A stretch of DNA of 7,255 nucleotides from Acidobacteriota bacterium (GTDB lineage: Bacteria; Acidobacteriota; Terriglobia; Acidiferrales; UBA7541): NCBI GenBank assembly GCA_003131705.1, contig PKUY01000419.1, forward strand, positions 3,590 through 10,844, read 5' to 3'. Every line of letters begins with the position of its first letter. The first letter of the stretch is position 1. Below the pieces are notes generated by a model. The model was given only the letters and a program-made list of their open reading frames with translations, had not been told where the DNA came from and made no database searches. Below, piece by piece: positions 1-5,714 of this stretch. A program made the translations under genes and the position numbers.

Positions 1-115
1 CAAAGTGTCAACCATGTTTGCAGTCCCGATAGCCGCCTCGGTCGCGACCTAGCCCATTGCAACCAAGCGGTGCGTGGGGGGCGTCCAATCATATAGAATC
101 GCCCAGGGTGCGAAA

Positions 116-1411
116 ATGATGCGCTCGACTCCGCGCCGTTCGCTGCTGATTCACATCGCAAGCGGAGCTTTGGCCGCGGCATTCGTACTGCTCCCGCAGG
201 CCGCGTTCGCGCAACGCGGCGGCGGGCATTCCGGTGGTGGAGGCGGCGGACACTTTGGCGGCGGTGGCAGTTTTGGCGGAGGCGGTGGACATTCCGGCGG
301 CGGTTCGCACTCATCCGCGCCGGTCCACTCAGGCTCCGCACCGCACAGCAATCCGGCTCCGACTCCTGTGCCCGCGTCTCACGCGCCAGCAACGGAAGCT
401 CCTCCCGTCGCGTCCTCGCATCCCATAGGACCGTCTCCCGTTTCCGCAGGATCGGCGGCTGGCACATCACGAGTCGTAGGTCCGGCTGAGGCGGCACGCG
501 GCACTGGAATCGCAGTTTCCGGGAATAGCGCCGCCGCATCGCGCAGCGCGACCATCGGTTTTCCGCCCGCTTCAGGGGGCACAGGAACTTTTCCGTCGTC
601 GTCTTCGTTCGCGCATTCGCCTTCGCAATCCGGATCGCTAAGTTTTTCGGGCCAGGGTCGCGAAGTCTGGCGCGATTCTACCGCTTCGCCAGCTACCACC
701 AATGCTGCACGCGCGCTCGGAAGCTTCGCCCCGGCGACTCGCGGATTTCATAATCGTCCATCCCCGCCCCATGTGATTACTGGCCCGAGGATTTTTTACC
801 CCAGCTATTTCTATCCGGGCTTTGCGTTTGTTGGTCCGGGATTCGGTTACGGTTACGGATTTGGTTTCGGCTGCGACCCGTTCTGGGATTTCGGTTGCGA
901 CACTTTCGGACCGGGTTACGGCTACGGTGGCGGCTACTACGGCAACTCTTATCCGTCCGCGCCGAGCGGCAGCATCCAGTCATATTCAGGGAGCGGCAAT
1001 TCTTCGGACGCGAATGCCACGCCGGGATTGTGGCGGAATCCGGCCGCGGATAATTCGGATTCGCAAGGTGGCAACGCATCCGTAGCGGCGGCCCCGCCGT
1101 CGGAGCAGGCGCCCGATTCGTCGCCAACTTCGTTCCAGATTTCGTCAGCCGCCGCGAATTCCTACACCGTGATCTATCTGCAGGACGGCGCGAGTTTTGC
1201 TGCAACCGATTACTGGGTGGCCGACGGCCAGCTCCACTACGTCACCAGCTACGGCGGCGAAAACGCTGTGGACCTGAGCCAATTCGACATCGAGCGCACG
1301 ACAAGAGAAAATGCAAAGCGTGGCTTGAACGTCACGCTGCGCCCCGCGGCGGCGCCGAGCATGCAGCGGGCACCAGACGCGCAGGCCCCGAACGCAGCGC
1401 CTCAGCAGTAA
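116..1411 (+). CDS. secreted glycine/aromatic-rich protein with C-terminal 'YWVADG' domain
   Basis: This gene encodes a 431-residue exported protein of unknown function. I chose the ATG at 116 because it begins a clean signal peptide (RR at residues 7-8, hydrophobic core about 9-27, AFA/Q cleavage near 32/33) and follows an AGGGTG ribosome-binding-like site. An in-frame GTG at 74 would add 14 polar residues before the signal. Residues 34-67 are nearly all Gly with His, Ser and Phe. Residues 68-205 are low-complexity Pro/Ala/Ser/Gly. Residues about 224-280 are rich in Gly, Tyr, Phe and Trp and hold the only notable cysteine pair (C253 and C261, in GCDPFWDFGCD). The compact C-terminal part (about 349-411) has IYLQDG, TDYWVADG and LHYVTSYGG, followed by a charged stretch ending near VTLRP. 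I recall this C-terminal module from acidobacterial secreted proteins. A surface, matrix or outer-membrane-associated role is inference. The coding call is firm; the function is unknown. Confidence 0.88.
   Translation: MMRSTPRRSLLIHIASGALAAAFVLLPQAAFAQRGGGHSGGGGGGHFGGGGSFGGGGGHSGGGSHSSAPVHSGSAPHSNPAPTPVPASHAPATEAPPVASSHPIGPSPVSAGSAAGTSRVVGPAEAARGTGIAVSGNSAAASRSATIGFPPASGGTGTFPSSSSFAHSPSQSGSLSFSGQGREVWRDSTASPATTNAARALGSFAPATRGFHNRPSPPHVITGPRIFYPSYFYPGFAFVGPGFGYGYGFGFGCDPFWDFGCDTFGPGYGYGGGYYGNSYPSAPSGSIQSYSGSGNSSDANATPGLWRNPAADNSDSQGGNASVAAAPPSEQAPDSSPTSFQISSAAANSYTVIYLQDGASFAATDYWVADGQLHYVTSYGGENAVDLSQFDIERTTRENAKRGLNVTLRPAAAPSMQRAPDAQAPNAAPQQ
218..306 (+). repeat. glycine-codon low-complexity repeat inside the secreted protein
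   Basis: Short GGC/GGT/GGA runs broken by His, Ser and Phe codons recur several times, giving units like GGGGHSGGG and GGGGSFGGGG. The synonymous Gly codons are mixed, so the protein sequence is more repetitive than the DNA. This suggests the composition is maintained at the protein level, though replication slippage could still change the length. Confidence 0.7.
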
Positions 1412-1827
1412 GCACAGAAACCGCACCCCGCCGGACGAATGCCACGCCGTCCGCGATCCTGCACAACGCTTAGAATAGCGATGCTTTTCCGATCGTCACC
1501 TTGGACGACAGTTCTTTACACCAATGACCAGTTGCGCGCGCTTTGACAAACGCGTAGAAATGTTTTCGTATCCTCGAGCTGCGCTGGTACGACGGCGCGA
1601 CGCATCTTTCTAATCTCATTCCGGCGGCTCTGTATTCGTCGAAAAGCGCGTGTTTCTGCGGTGTTTGGTTGTTTTCCACGCGGCCCGAGAGAGTCTCCGT
1701 CACCCAGGAACTGCGTCGATGCGACCTGCATTGGCTTTAACCGCAACTCAAGAAACATCGCATCCCGTCGCCAAGAATCCCCGAAGTGTTCACCAACACG
1801 GCAGCACACATTTCTCATGGAGATACC
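1412..1827. other. 416-base stretch without a convincing gene
   Basis: No plus-strand reading frame here has a start, ribosome-binding site and plausible protein. A hairpin lies at 1432-1453. A short repeat (CGCT, TAGAAT, AGCG) lies at 1467-1480 and is followed by TTTT. A perfect TTGACA sits at 1543-1548, with only a weak TCGTAT-like -10 at 1566-1571. A minus-strand frame from GTG 1703 to the stop at 1470 gives a 77-residue basic protein of fairly ordinary composition. It has no visible ribosome-binding site, and I could not identify it. The stretch may be a long leader for the gene at 1828, a small RNA locus, or host the minus-strand small gene. I cannot choose between these. Confidence 0.5.
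1432..1453 (+). terminator. weak hairpin after the secreted Gly-rich gene
   Basis: CGGACG (1432-1437) and CGTCCG (1448-1453) are exact inverted repeats around a 10-base loop, 20 bases after the stop of the upstream gene. No T-run follows. It is at best a weak or Rho-assisted terminator, or just an mRNA 3' end structure. Confidence 0.25.
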
Positions 1828-2181
1828 ATGCCGAACTATAGCGCGCAGGTTCCGCCGTACGCGATTTTCCCGGGCGACGTCGCACTCGCCTTCAACGGCG
1901 AATCGCCCGCCGCCGGACAGGCCAGCCAGCAATTCACTCTGCCCAGCTACGCCAGTTTTCCGGAAAACGGCCGCGCGATCCGCTGGCAAACCATTTTCGG
2001 CGCCGCGCCGTCGGCGGTGAGCATCGTCCTGCAAACCGCGATGATCGATTCCGACGCGCAGTACGCCGCGATCGACACGTCCGCCGCCACCACGGGCGAG
2101 GCGAGAACCGTGACCGGGGTGCGCGCGAAAGTGTCCTCGATTACCGGCGGCTCCGGCGTAATCGTGCAAATTCTGGGATAG
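1828..2181 (+). CDS. small beta-rich hypothetical protein (117 aa)
   Basis: I do not recognise a named family. The ATG at 1828 is preceded by GGAG (1819-1822) with 5-base spacing. That makes it a much better start than the in-frame GTG at 1786, which would add 14 residues. The protein has no signal peptide, membrane segment or cysteine. It begins with a Pro/Tyr-rich stretch (MPNYSAQVPPYAIFPGD). From about residue 50 it has alternating hydrophobic and polar residues (RWQTIFG, SIVLQTAMIDS, ATTGEARTVTGVRAKVSS), ending GSGVIVQILG. That pattern suggests a small all-beta sandwich, and it reminds me of minor structural proteins encoded by phages and of discoidin-like folds. No phage gene lies nearby, so a viral origin is only a possibility. 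The next gene starts 58 bases downstream on the same strand, so co-transcription is possible. Confidence 0.75.
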   Translation: MPNYSAQVPPYAIFPGDVALAFNGESPAAGQASQQFTLPSYASFPENGRAIRWQTIFGAAPSAVSIVLQTAMIDSDAQYAAIDTSAATTGEARTVTGVRAKVSSITGGSGVIVQILG

Positions 2182-2228
2182 CGCCCCGCAGCGCGATCTC
2201 TGAAGTATCATGGAGGGCGACATACGTT

Positions 2229-2236
2229 GAGGTGAG
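2229..2236 (+). promoter_or_regulatory. strong Shine-Dalgarno that fixes a TTG start
   Basis: GAGGTGAG matches the 16S rRNA tail over at least seven bases (GAGGTGA) and lies directly before TTG 2240. It overlaps the TGA stop (2228-2230) of a six-codon ATG frame beginning at 2210. The strength of this site is the main reason to accept the rare TTG start. The GTGs at 2232 and 2236 are out of frame. Confidence 0.6.
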
Positions 2237-2239
2237 TGG

Positions 2240-2764
2240 TTGGCGAAAACGTTCGCTCTCGTCGCGGCGATTGTAGCGGTCTCAGCGGTGGGCGTGTTCG
2301 GGCTAGCGGTCGCAACGCGCAGCCGGAACAGCGCGCAGCCATCGCCCGCGCCTGCCCCGGCGCCAATGCCAGCGCCGATTCCCGCGTTTCATGCGCAGGG
2401 TGACCAGGGCGGTCCGAGCAGCGCTCCAGCGCAGCCTTCGCCTGGGCACGGAAAACACACCGTCACGGTCACTTTTACTTACGACTTCAGGAAGACTCAC
2501 GCCTGCACAGCTACGATTACGACAAACTGCATCCAGCAATTCATTGTGTACGATATTTCCGCGGGCGCGGATAAAACGAAACGCTTCAAATTGTTTTCGG
2601 TTTCTCCTCCTGCGGGCGCCACCGAAATTGTGAACGGGATCGCGGGGATAGGCCCGCTGCTGGATTTCGAGTCCGGTCAGCATCTGATCGCGGTCGTCGC
2701 GACCGAGCCCGACCTTTCCGAGTCCTTCCCGACGGCTTGCACCACCTGGATCACGATCCCGTAG
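2240..2764 (+). CDS. membrane-anchored protein with Ala/Pro linker and Ig-like domain
   Basis: The protein has 174 residues and an unknown function. It starts at a TTG with a near-perfect ribosome-binding site. Residues 5-26 form one hydrophobic segment after a Lys, either an uncleaved anchor or a signal peptide without a clear cleavage motif. Residues 34-53 are an Ala/Pro repeat linker (PSPAPAPAPMPAPIPAF). Residues 54-71 are flexible. Residues 72-174 look like a beta-sandwich of the Ig/fibronectin-III type, with alternating strands such as HTVTVTFTYDF, IQQFIVYDIS and LIAVVATEPD. Three cysteines (C89, C97, C167) sit in the exported part and could form a disulfide. I recall similar domains with the ending 'ACTTWITIP' in acidobacterial proteins. 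The layout suggests a periplasmic or surface domain held off the membrane by a linker. Its ligand or partner cannot be seen. Confidence 0.8.
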   Translation: MAKTFALVAAIVAVSAVGVFGLAVATRSRNSAQPSPAPAPAPMPAPIPAFHAQGDQGGPSSAPAQPSPGHGKHTVTVTFTYDFRKTHACTATITTNCIQQFIVYDISAGADKTKRFKLFSVSPPAGATEIVNGIAGIGPLLDFESGQHLIAVVATEPDLSESFPTACTTWITIP

Positions 2765-2796
2765 GTCTGAAGGACCGTAGTCATTCGCGTCTAAAC

Positions 2797-2825
2797 TTTA
2801 TAGTTAATAAATATCGCGCTACAAT
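2797..2825 (+). promoter_or_regulatory. sigma70-like promoter for the small exported protein
   Basis: TTTATA (2797-2802) and TACAAT (2820-2825) are separated by 17 bases. The region is AT-rich within a GC-rich window and lies about 50 bases before the ATG at 2873. The match is four of six for the -35 box and five of six for the -10 box. It follows the stop of the previous gene by only about 30 bases, so the downstream gene probably starts its own transcript. Confidence 0.55.
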
Positions 2826-2872
2826 CCGCCCGTCGCCGGTCGTAACGCCCCACGGCGGCTGGAGAAGTCGCG

Positions 2873-3103
2873 ATGCCAAAAAGAATTGCGCTGCCCCTTT
2901 TACTGTTCTGCTTGACGAGCACGATCGCACTCGCGCAAGCCCCCCGCTCGGAAACTGTTGTGATTACGCGTTCAGGACCGAACATCGTGATGCGGTTCAC
3001 TACAAATTCGAGAGAATTCAACCTGACGACTCGCCAGTGCCTGAGCAGCGCTTACCGGACATATCCTCGCACTTGGCCGTCTCACCCGCTCGCGCGAAAC
3101 TGA
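2873..3103 (+). CDS. very small exported hypothetical protein (76 aa)
   Basis: I do not recognise this protein. The ATG at 2873 has GGAG (2861-2864) 8 bases upstream and sits behind a good promoter. The first 22 residues form a classical signal peptide: K3 and R4, hydrophobic core IALPLLLFCLTSTIAL, then ALAQ with likely cleavage after ALA. The mature part is only about 55 residues. It begins QAPRSETVVITRSGPNIVMRF and contains one cysteine (C55) and many Arg, Thr and Ser. The last roughly 25 residues look less protein-like, so an older frame change near the end cannot be excluded. Export is well supported; the function is not. It could be a small periplasmic protein or a shortened remnant of a longer secreted one. 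Confidence 0.6.
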   Translation: MPKRIALPLLLFCLTSTIALAQAPRSETVVITRSGPNIVMRFTTNSREFNLTTRQCLSSAYRTYPRTWPSHPLARN

Positions 3104-3151
3104 ACTGTTTCCGGGGACTCGTGGTTTTCGTCTTCTCCCGCGCAATTGAAC

Positions 3152-3157
3152 TACAAT
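3152..3157 (+). promoter_or_regulatory. possible -10 box overlapping the annotated start codon
   Basis: TACAAT at 3152-3157 runs into the ATG at 3156-3158. No convincing -35 box is seen about 17 bases upstream. If this is a real -10 box, the ATG at 3156 cannot be translated from its transcript, and the downstream protein would start later (TTG 3186 or GTG 3282). Confidence 0.25.
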
Positions 3158-4109
3158 GGGCCTCGAGTTTCTGGGGCCGTCACCCTTGGGAAGCCCAGTC
3201 GGGAGCACGCACACGCCGAGCCGCGGTTCGCGACATCGGTCTGGAGGCCGGAGCCGCCGCCGCAGCGGCGCCCGCATCCCTGTGTACGCGCGCATCGCGA
3301 TTCCCATTCTTCTGCTAGCCCTTTTCGGCAGGCTCGCGTGGCAGGGAATGCGCACGGTTTTGCATCGGACGAGCAGCGCGCCGGCTGCGTACGGCGACTC
3401 CGACACTCAACCGAATTCAACCGGCGCTCCGCCCGGTACAGTCCCGTGGCAGCGCGACTTCATGGATTCGCTCGCGTCGGGCGTGCGCGACGGAAAGGCG
3501 GGAGACCTTAGCGCGGCGGAAATCGATGTGGACCGCGCGGAATCATTTGTGACCGCCGCGCGGCTCGAAGCTCGCGATGCGCGGCCGGAGTTTTTCACGT
3601 CGTCGCTTGGCGCGCTCGACACCGTAGCACAACAGGCTCCGCAAAACCATCGGCTGTTCGACCACGTTACGCTCGCGCGCGTATCGCTTGCGGCATTTCG
3701 ATCGTCGCTCGAGCCGTCCGTTGCGCCTGACGCGGGCCGCATTGTTCTCGGGGCGCCGCGAGAGCTGCTCGCAAATAGCGTTCTCAATCCCGCATCCGCC
3801 GGCGGGCGCTATCTCGATGCCACGCTGATGCCGGACATGGCGGAAATCCTGCTGCCGCCGTCGACGCGCTCGTTTGCGGACAACACGAGCGTGGAACATT
3901 TGACGATCGCAGGCGCAGCGCAAACGCTCGACGGCATTCGCTGGCGCAACGTCACGTTCGTGGGCACGCGGCTGCGGTATGAAAGCGGGGAACTCGATCT
4001 GCAGAACGTTCACTTCGTGCGCTGCCGCTTCGGATTTTCGAGCGACGATCGCGGCGCGCGCCTGGCGACGGCTATCGCCCTCAGCCAGACTTCCATCGGG
4101 ATTCAATAA
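3156..4109 (+). CDS. single-pass membrane protein with C-terminal beta-helix-like segment
   Basis: The protein has 317 residues from ATG 3156 and an unknown function. Residues 1-46 are basic and low in complexity (Arg/Ser/Gly-rich, including SGGRSRRRSG), as expected for a cytoplasmic tail. Residues about 47-63 form one membrane segment (IAIPILLLALFGRLAW, with an Arg inside). Residues 65-105 are a polar linker. Residues 106-190 look alpha-helical, and residues 190-245 carry the VLGAPRELL and MPDMAEILLP stretches. Residues 246-292 have the spaced hydrophobic/Phe pattern of a short right-handed beta-helix or pentapeptide-like coil (VEHLTIAG, DGIRWRNVTFVGT, LDLQNVHFVRCRF). I recall this tail from acidobacterial hypothetical proteins. 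The ATG has no good ribosome-binding site, so the true start may lie at TTG 3186 or GTG 3282; the reading frame itself is convincing. It converges with the minus-strand gene, with about 30 bases between the stops. Confidence 0.75.
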   Translation: MGLEFLGPSPLGSPVGSTHTPSRGSRHRSGGRSRRRSGARIPVYARIAIPILLLALFGRLAWQGMRTVLHRTSSAPAAYGDSDTQPNSTGAPPGTVPWQRDFMDSLASGVRDGKAGDLSAAEIDVDRAESFVTAARLEARDARPEFFTSSLGALDTVAQQAPQNHRLFDHVTLARVSLAAFRSSLEPSVAPDAGRIVLGAPRELLANSVLNPASAGGRYLDATLMPDMAEILLPPSTRSFADNTSVEHLTIAGAAQTLDGIRWRNVTFVGTRLRYESGELDLQNVHFVRCRFGFSSDDRGARLATAIALSQTSIGIQ

Positions 4110-4115
4110 CGGACT

Positions 4116-4138
4116 CGCGTTACCTGCGACGCGGTTTT
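4116..4138 (+). terminator. candidate intrinsic terminator between convergent genes
   Basis: CGCGT (4116-4120) pairs with ACGCG (4129-4133) around an 8-base loop, followed by G and TTTT (4135-4138). It starts 7 bases after the stop of the membrane-protein gene and lies just before the stop of the convergent minus-strand gene. The stem is short and the T-run has only four bases, so it is a modest candidate. Confidence 0.35.
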
Positions 4139-4141
4139 CTG

Positions 4142-4885
4142 CTAGTTGGAGCCGTGGTGAAATACTTTGCGTTCGATATCCGGCCAAAACTCGCTGAACG
4201 CGTTTCCCGCCGTCACGCCGCCGAAACCTTCCAGCGTACGAATGCCCGCATGGTATGAATCGGCCTCGCTGTCCGCGCGCCAAAGATTCGAAATAAAATT
4301 GTTGCCCGGGACGGCGATGAAGCGCGCATACGCGGGTTCGAAGTTGCCGTCGCGCCTGCGTGTGAGAAATGTCTGTTTGACGACGCTGCCCACGCGTCCG
4401 CCGAACGACTTCTCCGGCTCCCGGAAATAGCGCGGATCCTCGCCCCAGAGCGCGCCGACACTCGCCTCCATCACGTTGCTGGTCGCGATTCCCGTTAGGC
4501 GCATGCCGTAACGTTGGCCAAAGCCCCGAAATCCGGGCCCGTATTCGGACGGCCGATCGAGCCCCGTGCCAATCGCCGAAGTGAAAACGCCCGCCGCCAG
4601 ACTCCGCGGCCCAAGCGTTCCGACGAGCACCCAGAGCGCCCGTTATTCGCCGGTGATCGGCTCGTACGTGTCCACCGCGTTTTTCGGCTGCGGCGCGGAC
4701 GGCAGTGCGGAACTGGCTTCGCTTGCGCGTCCGCTCGACGTCACCCCGACAGCGGACTGAGCGCGCAAGCTGGCCGCGCAGGCGAAAAACAGCGCCAGCG
4801 CGATTGTGCAGCCGCACCATCGCAGCGAGTCAGAGGAATTCAGAAAGAGAAACGTCGACGAGTGTTGCGGCGGCATTGGCGTCAT
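4142..4885 (-). pseudogene. exported acidobacterial-type protein interrupted by an in-frame TAA
   Basis: On the minus strand one frame runs from ATG 4885 to a TAG at 4144-4142, broken only by a TAA at 4645-4643. The first part (80 residues) has a signal peptide (LALFFACAASLRAQ, cleavage near 42/43), then a Pro/Ser stretch with LPSAPQP, ending YEPITGE. After the stop the same frame continues RALWVLVGTLGPRSLAAGVF (residues 82-101), with WGEDPRYFR, RRRDGNFEPAYARF, NNFISNLWRADSEAD and NAFSEFWPD further on. These motifs match in order a family I know from memory in Acidobacteriota, where the interrupted position normally reads '(T)G-x-QR'. A CAA-to-TAA change would therefore explain the stop. The family's function is unknown; export to the periplasm or outer membrane is likely. 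ATG 4885 has AAGG 5 bases upstream; an upstream in-frame ATG at 4948 lies almost on the promoter. Restart at GTG 4630 is possible but would lack a signal peptide. A sequencing error is the main alternative. Confidence 0.82.
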
Positions 4886-4926
4886 TGGGGACCTTATCGG
4901 CTCAATTTGCGCAGGTGAAGCAATTC

Positions 4927-4990
4927 TTGCGGATGAACATCGCGGCACTATAACAGATTCTAGCCAGCCAATTCACGCAGAATTCCAAAG
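4927..4990. promoter_or_regulatory. probable divergent promoter region
   Basis: The starts at 4885 (minus) and 5001 (plus) diverge from this AT-richer spacer. On the minus strand TATAGT (4952-4947) lies 17 bases from a weak TGAATT (4975-4970), and a second TAGAAT lies at 4962-4957. On the plus strand TATAAC (4949-4954) lies 16 bases from TTGCGG (4927-4932). The two -10 candidates overlap, so the promoters would compete for polymerase. The -35 matches are poor on both strands. Confidence 0.35.
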
Positions 4991-5000
4991 GCGGATACGC

Positions 5001-5201
5001 ATGCCTATGCAGACGCAAAACCAGAAAGCCGATTCCGCGATCGTCCCGGTAGAGGGACCAGTTGAAGGGCCCGCAAACAAAACCGATCGAGACCGCGCGA
5101 ATGCCTCCCCAAGTGCACGACTTGCCGCGCCGCCCTACGGCCCGAACAACGAGCAGTTGCCGGAACGCCTGCCGGAGGCGCTGCGCAGGCTCGTGGTGTA
5201 A
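5001..5201 (+). CDS. small Pro-rich hypothetical protein (66 aa)
   Basis: I do not recognise this protein. ATG 5001 is preceded by AAAGGCGGA (4987-4995), a usable ribosome-binding site, and a TATAAC -10 candidate lies about 47 bases upstream. The protein has no signal peptide or membrane segment. It starts with polar residues, has a small duplication (PVEGPVEGP, residues 17-25), and ends with a possible amphipathic helix (NEQLPERLPEALRRLVV). After its TAA (5199-5201) the same frame stays open for about 95 codons with plausible protein (DYEFEKDYFQLRPN), so this could be the front part of a longer broken gene. Support is moderate. Confidence 0.42.
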   Translation: MPMQTQNQKADSAIVPVEGPVEGPANKTDRDRANASPSARLAAPPYGPNNEQLPERLPEALRRLVV

Positions 5202-5677
5202 TTTTCAACCGAGTCGGAGTCATCGCGTCGCCAGGATTACGAATTTGAGAAAGACTACTTTCAGCTCAGGCCGAATCTGGCAACCGAACCGCAAAAATGG
5301 AAAGCCGCGTGCCGATTTACATCGATCCTCAAATTGAGAGCAGGGGGGCCGGGCGATCTACAAACTGATGCACGACGGCGAAGTGTATCGGCTATTCTCG
5401 ATCCGCAAGGACGGTGTGGTGGTACTCGATGGGAATCCGCAGAACGAATTCCCCCCCCACGCAAACGAGCCTTAAGACGCTGTACATGAACGACGACGAA
5501 GTCTGCGAGATGAAACTGGATTGGCTCCATGCGTTTTTCGAGATCGATACTGCTCCCGACGAGCGCGTGCTGCGCGCTGCGGCACGGCGCCAAAAGGGTA
5601 GAACTGGTGCCTCGCACTGGAAGTCGTTCATTTTGCCCCATCAGAAGAAGCAGCCTTCGGCGCCGGGCGCACGCTGA
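5202..5677 (+). pseudogene. reading frame broken at homopolymer runs
   Basis: No single frame spans this stretch, yet protein-like sequence is visible piece by piece. Frame A reads QDYEFEKDYFQLRPNLATEP up to the A5 run at 5293-5297. Frame B from ATG 5297 reads MESRVPIYIDPQIESR up to the G6 run at 5343-5348. Frame C reads RAIYKLMHDGEVYRLFSIRK and then DGVVVLDGNPQNEFP up to the C8 run at 5451-5458. Frame B resumes with LKTLYMNDDEVCEMKLDWLH and ends at TGA 5675-5677. One extra G in the G6 run and one fewer C in the C8 run would give a protein of about 125 residues from ATG 5297 with no internal stop. The link at the A5 run is weaker. The final stop sits 37 bases from the end of the convergent minus-strand gene, a sensible place for a real gene to end. 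I recognise no family. The cause may be decay, slippage or sequencing error. Confidence 0.45.
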
Positions 5678-5684
5678 CAGCGTG
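5670..5684. terminator. 15-base perfect palindrome between convergent genes
   Basis: CACGCTG, A, CAGCGTG is an exact inverted repeat with a single central base. In RNA it would fold as CACGC/GCGTG with a 5-base loop. It covers the stop codon of the broken plus-strand frame and lies about 30 bases past the stop of the minus-strand deiminase gene. No T-run follows on either strand, so it may be a Rho-assisted or bidirectional 3' end hairpin, or a protein-binding site. Confidence 0.35.
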
Positions 5685-5714
5685 ATTCGGGTACGGCCAG
5701 TGGGGGAATCCGCG

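Noticed and set aside
2..52. Possible tail of an upstream plus-strand gene (16 codons, ending TAG)
   Set aside because: It is too short to show coding character, and other frames are equally possible.
92..99. TATAGAAT as a -10 box for the first gene
   Set aside because: No acceptable -35 lies 16-18 bases upstream, and the resulting leader would be only about 10 bases. It is possible but not supported enough to list.
777..1205. Arg/Asn-rich minus-strand open frame
   Set aside because: It is the antisense of the aromatic/glycine block, and its odd composition simply mirrors Gly/Tyr/Phe codons.
1467..1484. CGCT-TAGAAT-AGCG hairpin before a T-run as a terminator
   Set aside because: The stem is only four base pairs and the site lies over 50 bases after the stop codon. 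It is too weak to call.
1516..2223. 235-codon minus-strand open frame
   Set aside because: It is Arg/Gly-rich and lies opposite the small beta-rich gene, which has a proper ribosome-binding site and a sensible protein pattern.
2737..3318. 193-codon plus-strand frame across three genes
   Set aside because: It overlaps the promoter and the signal peptide of the small exported protein and begins inside the previous gene. Its composition is mixed and no start signal is seen.
3543..4820. Long 425-codon open frame on the minus strand
   Set aside because: It is Arg/Ala-rich with no family motifs, spans two convergent gene bodies, and runs in another frame of the well-supported exported protein. 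It is a high-GC shadow.
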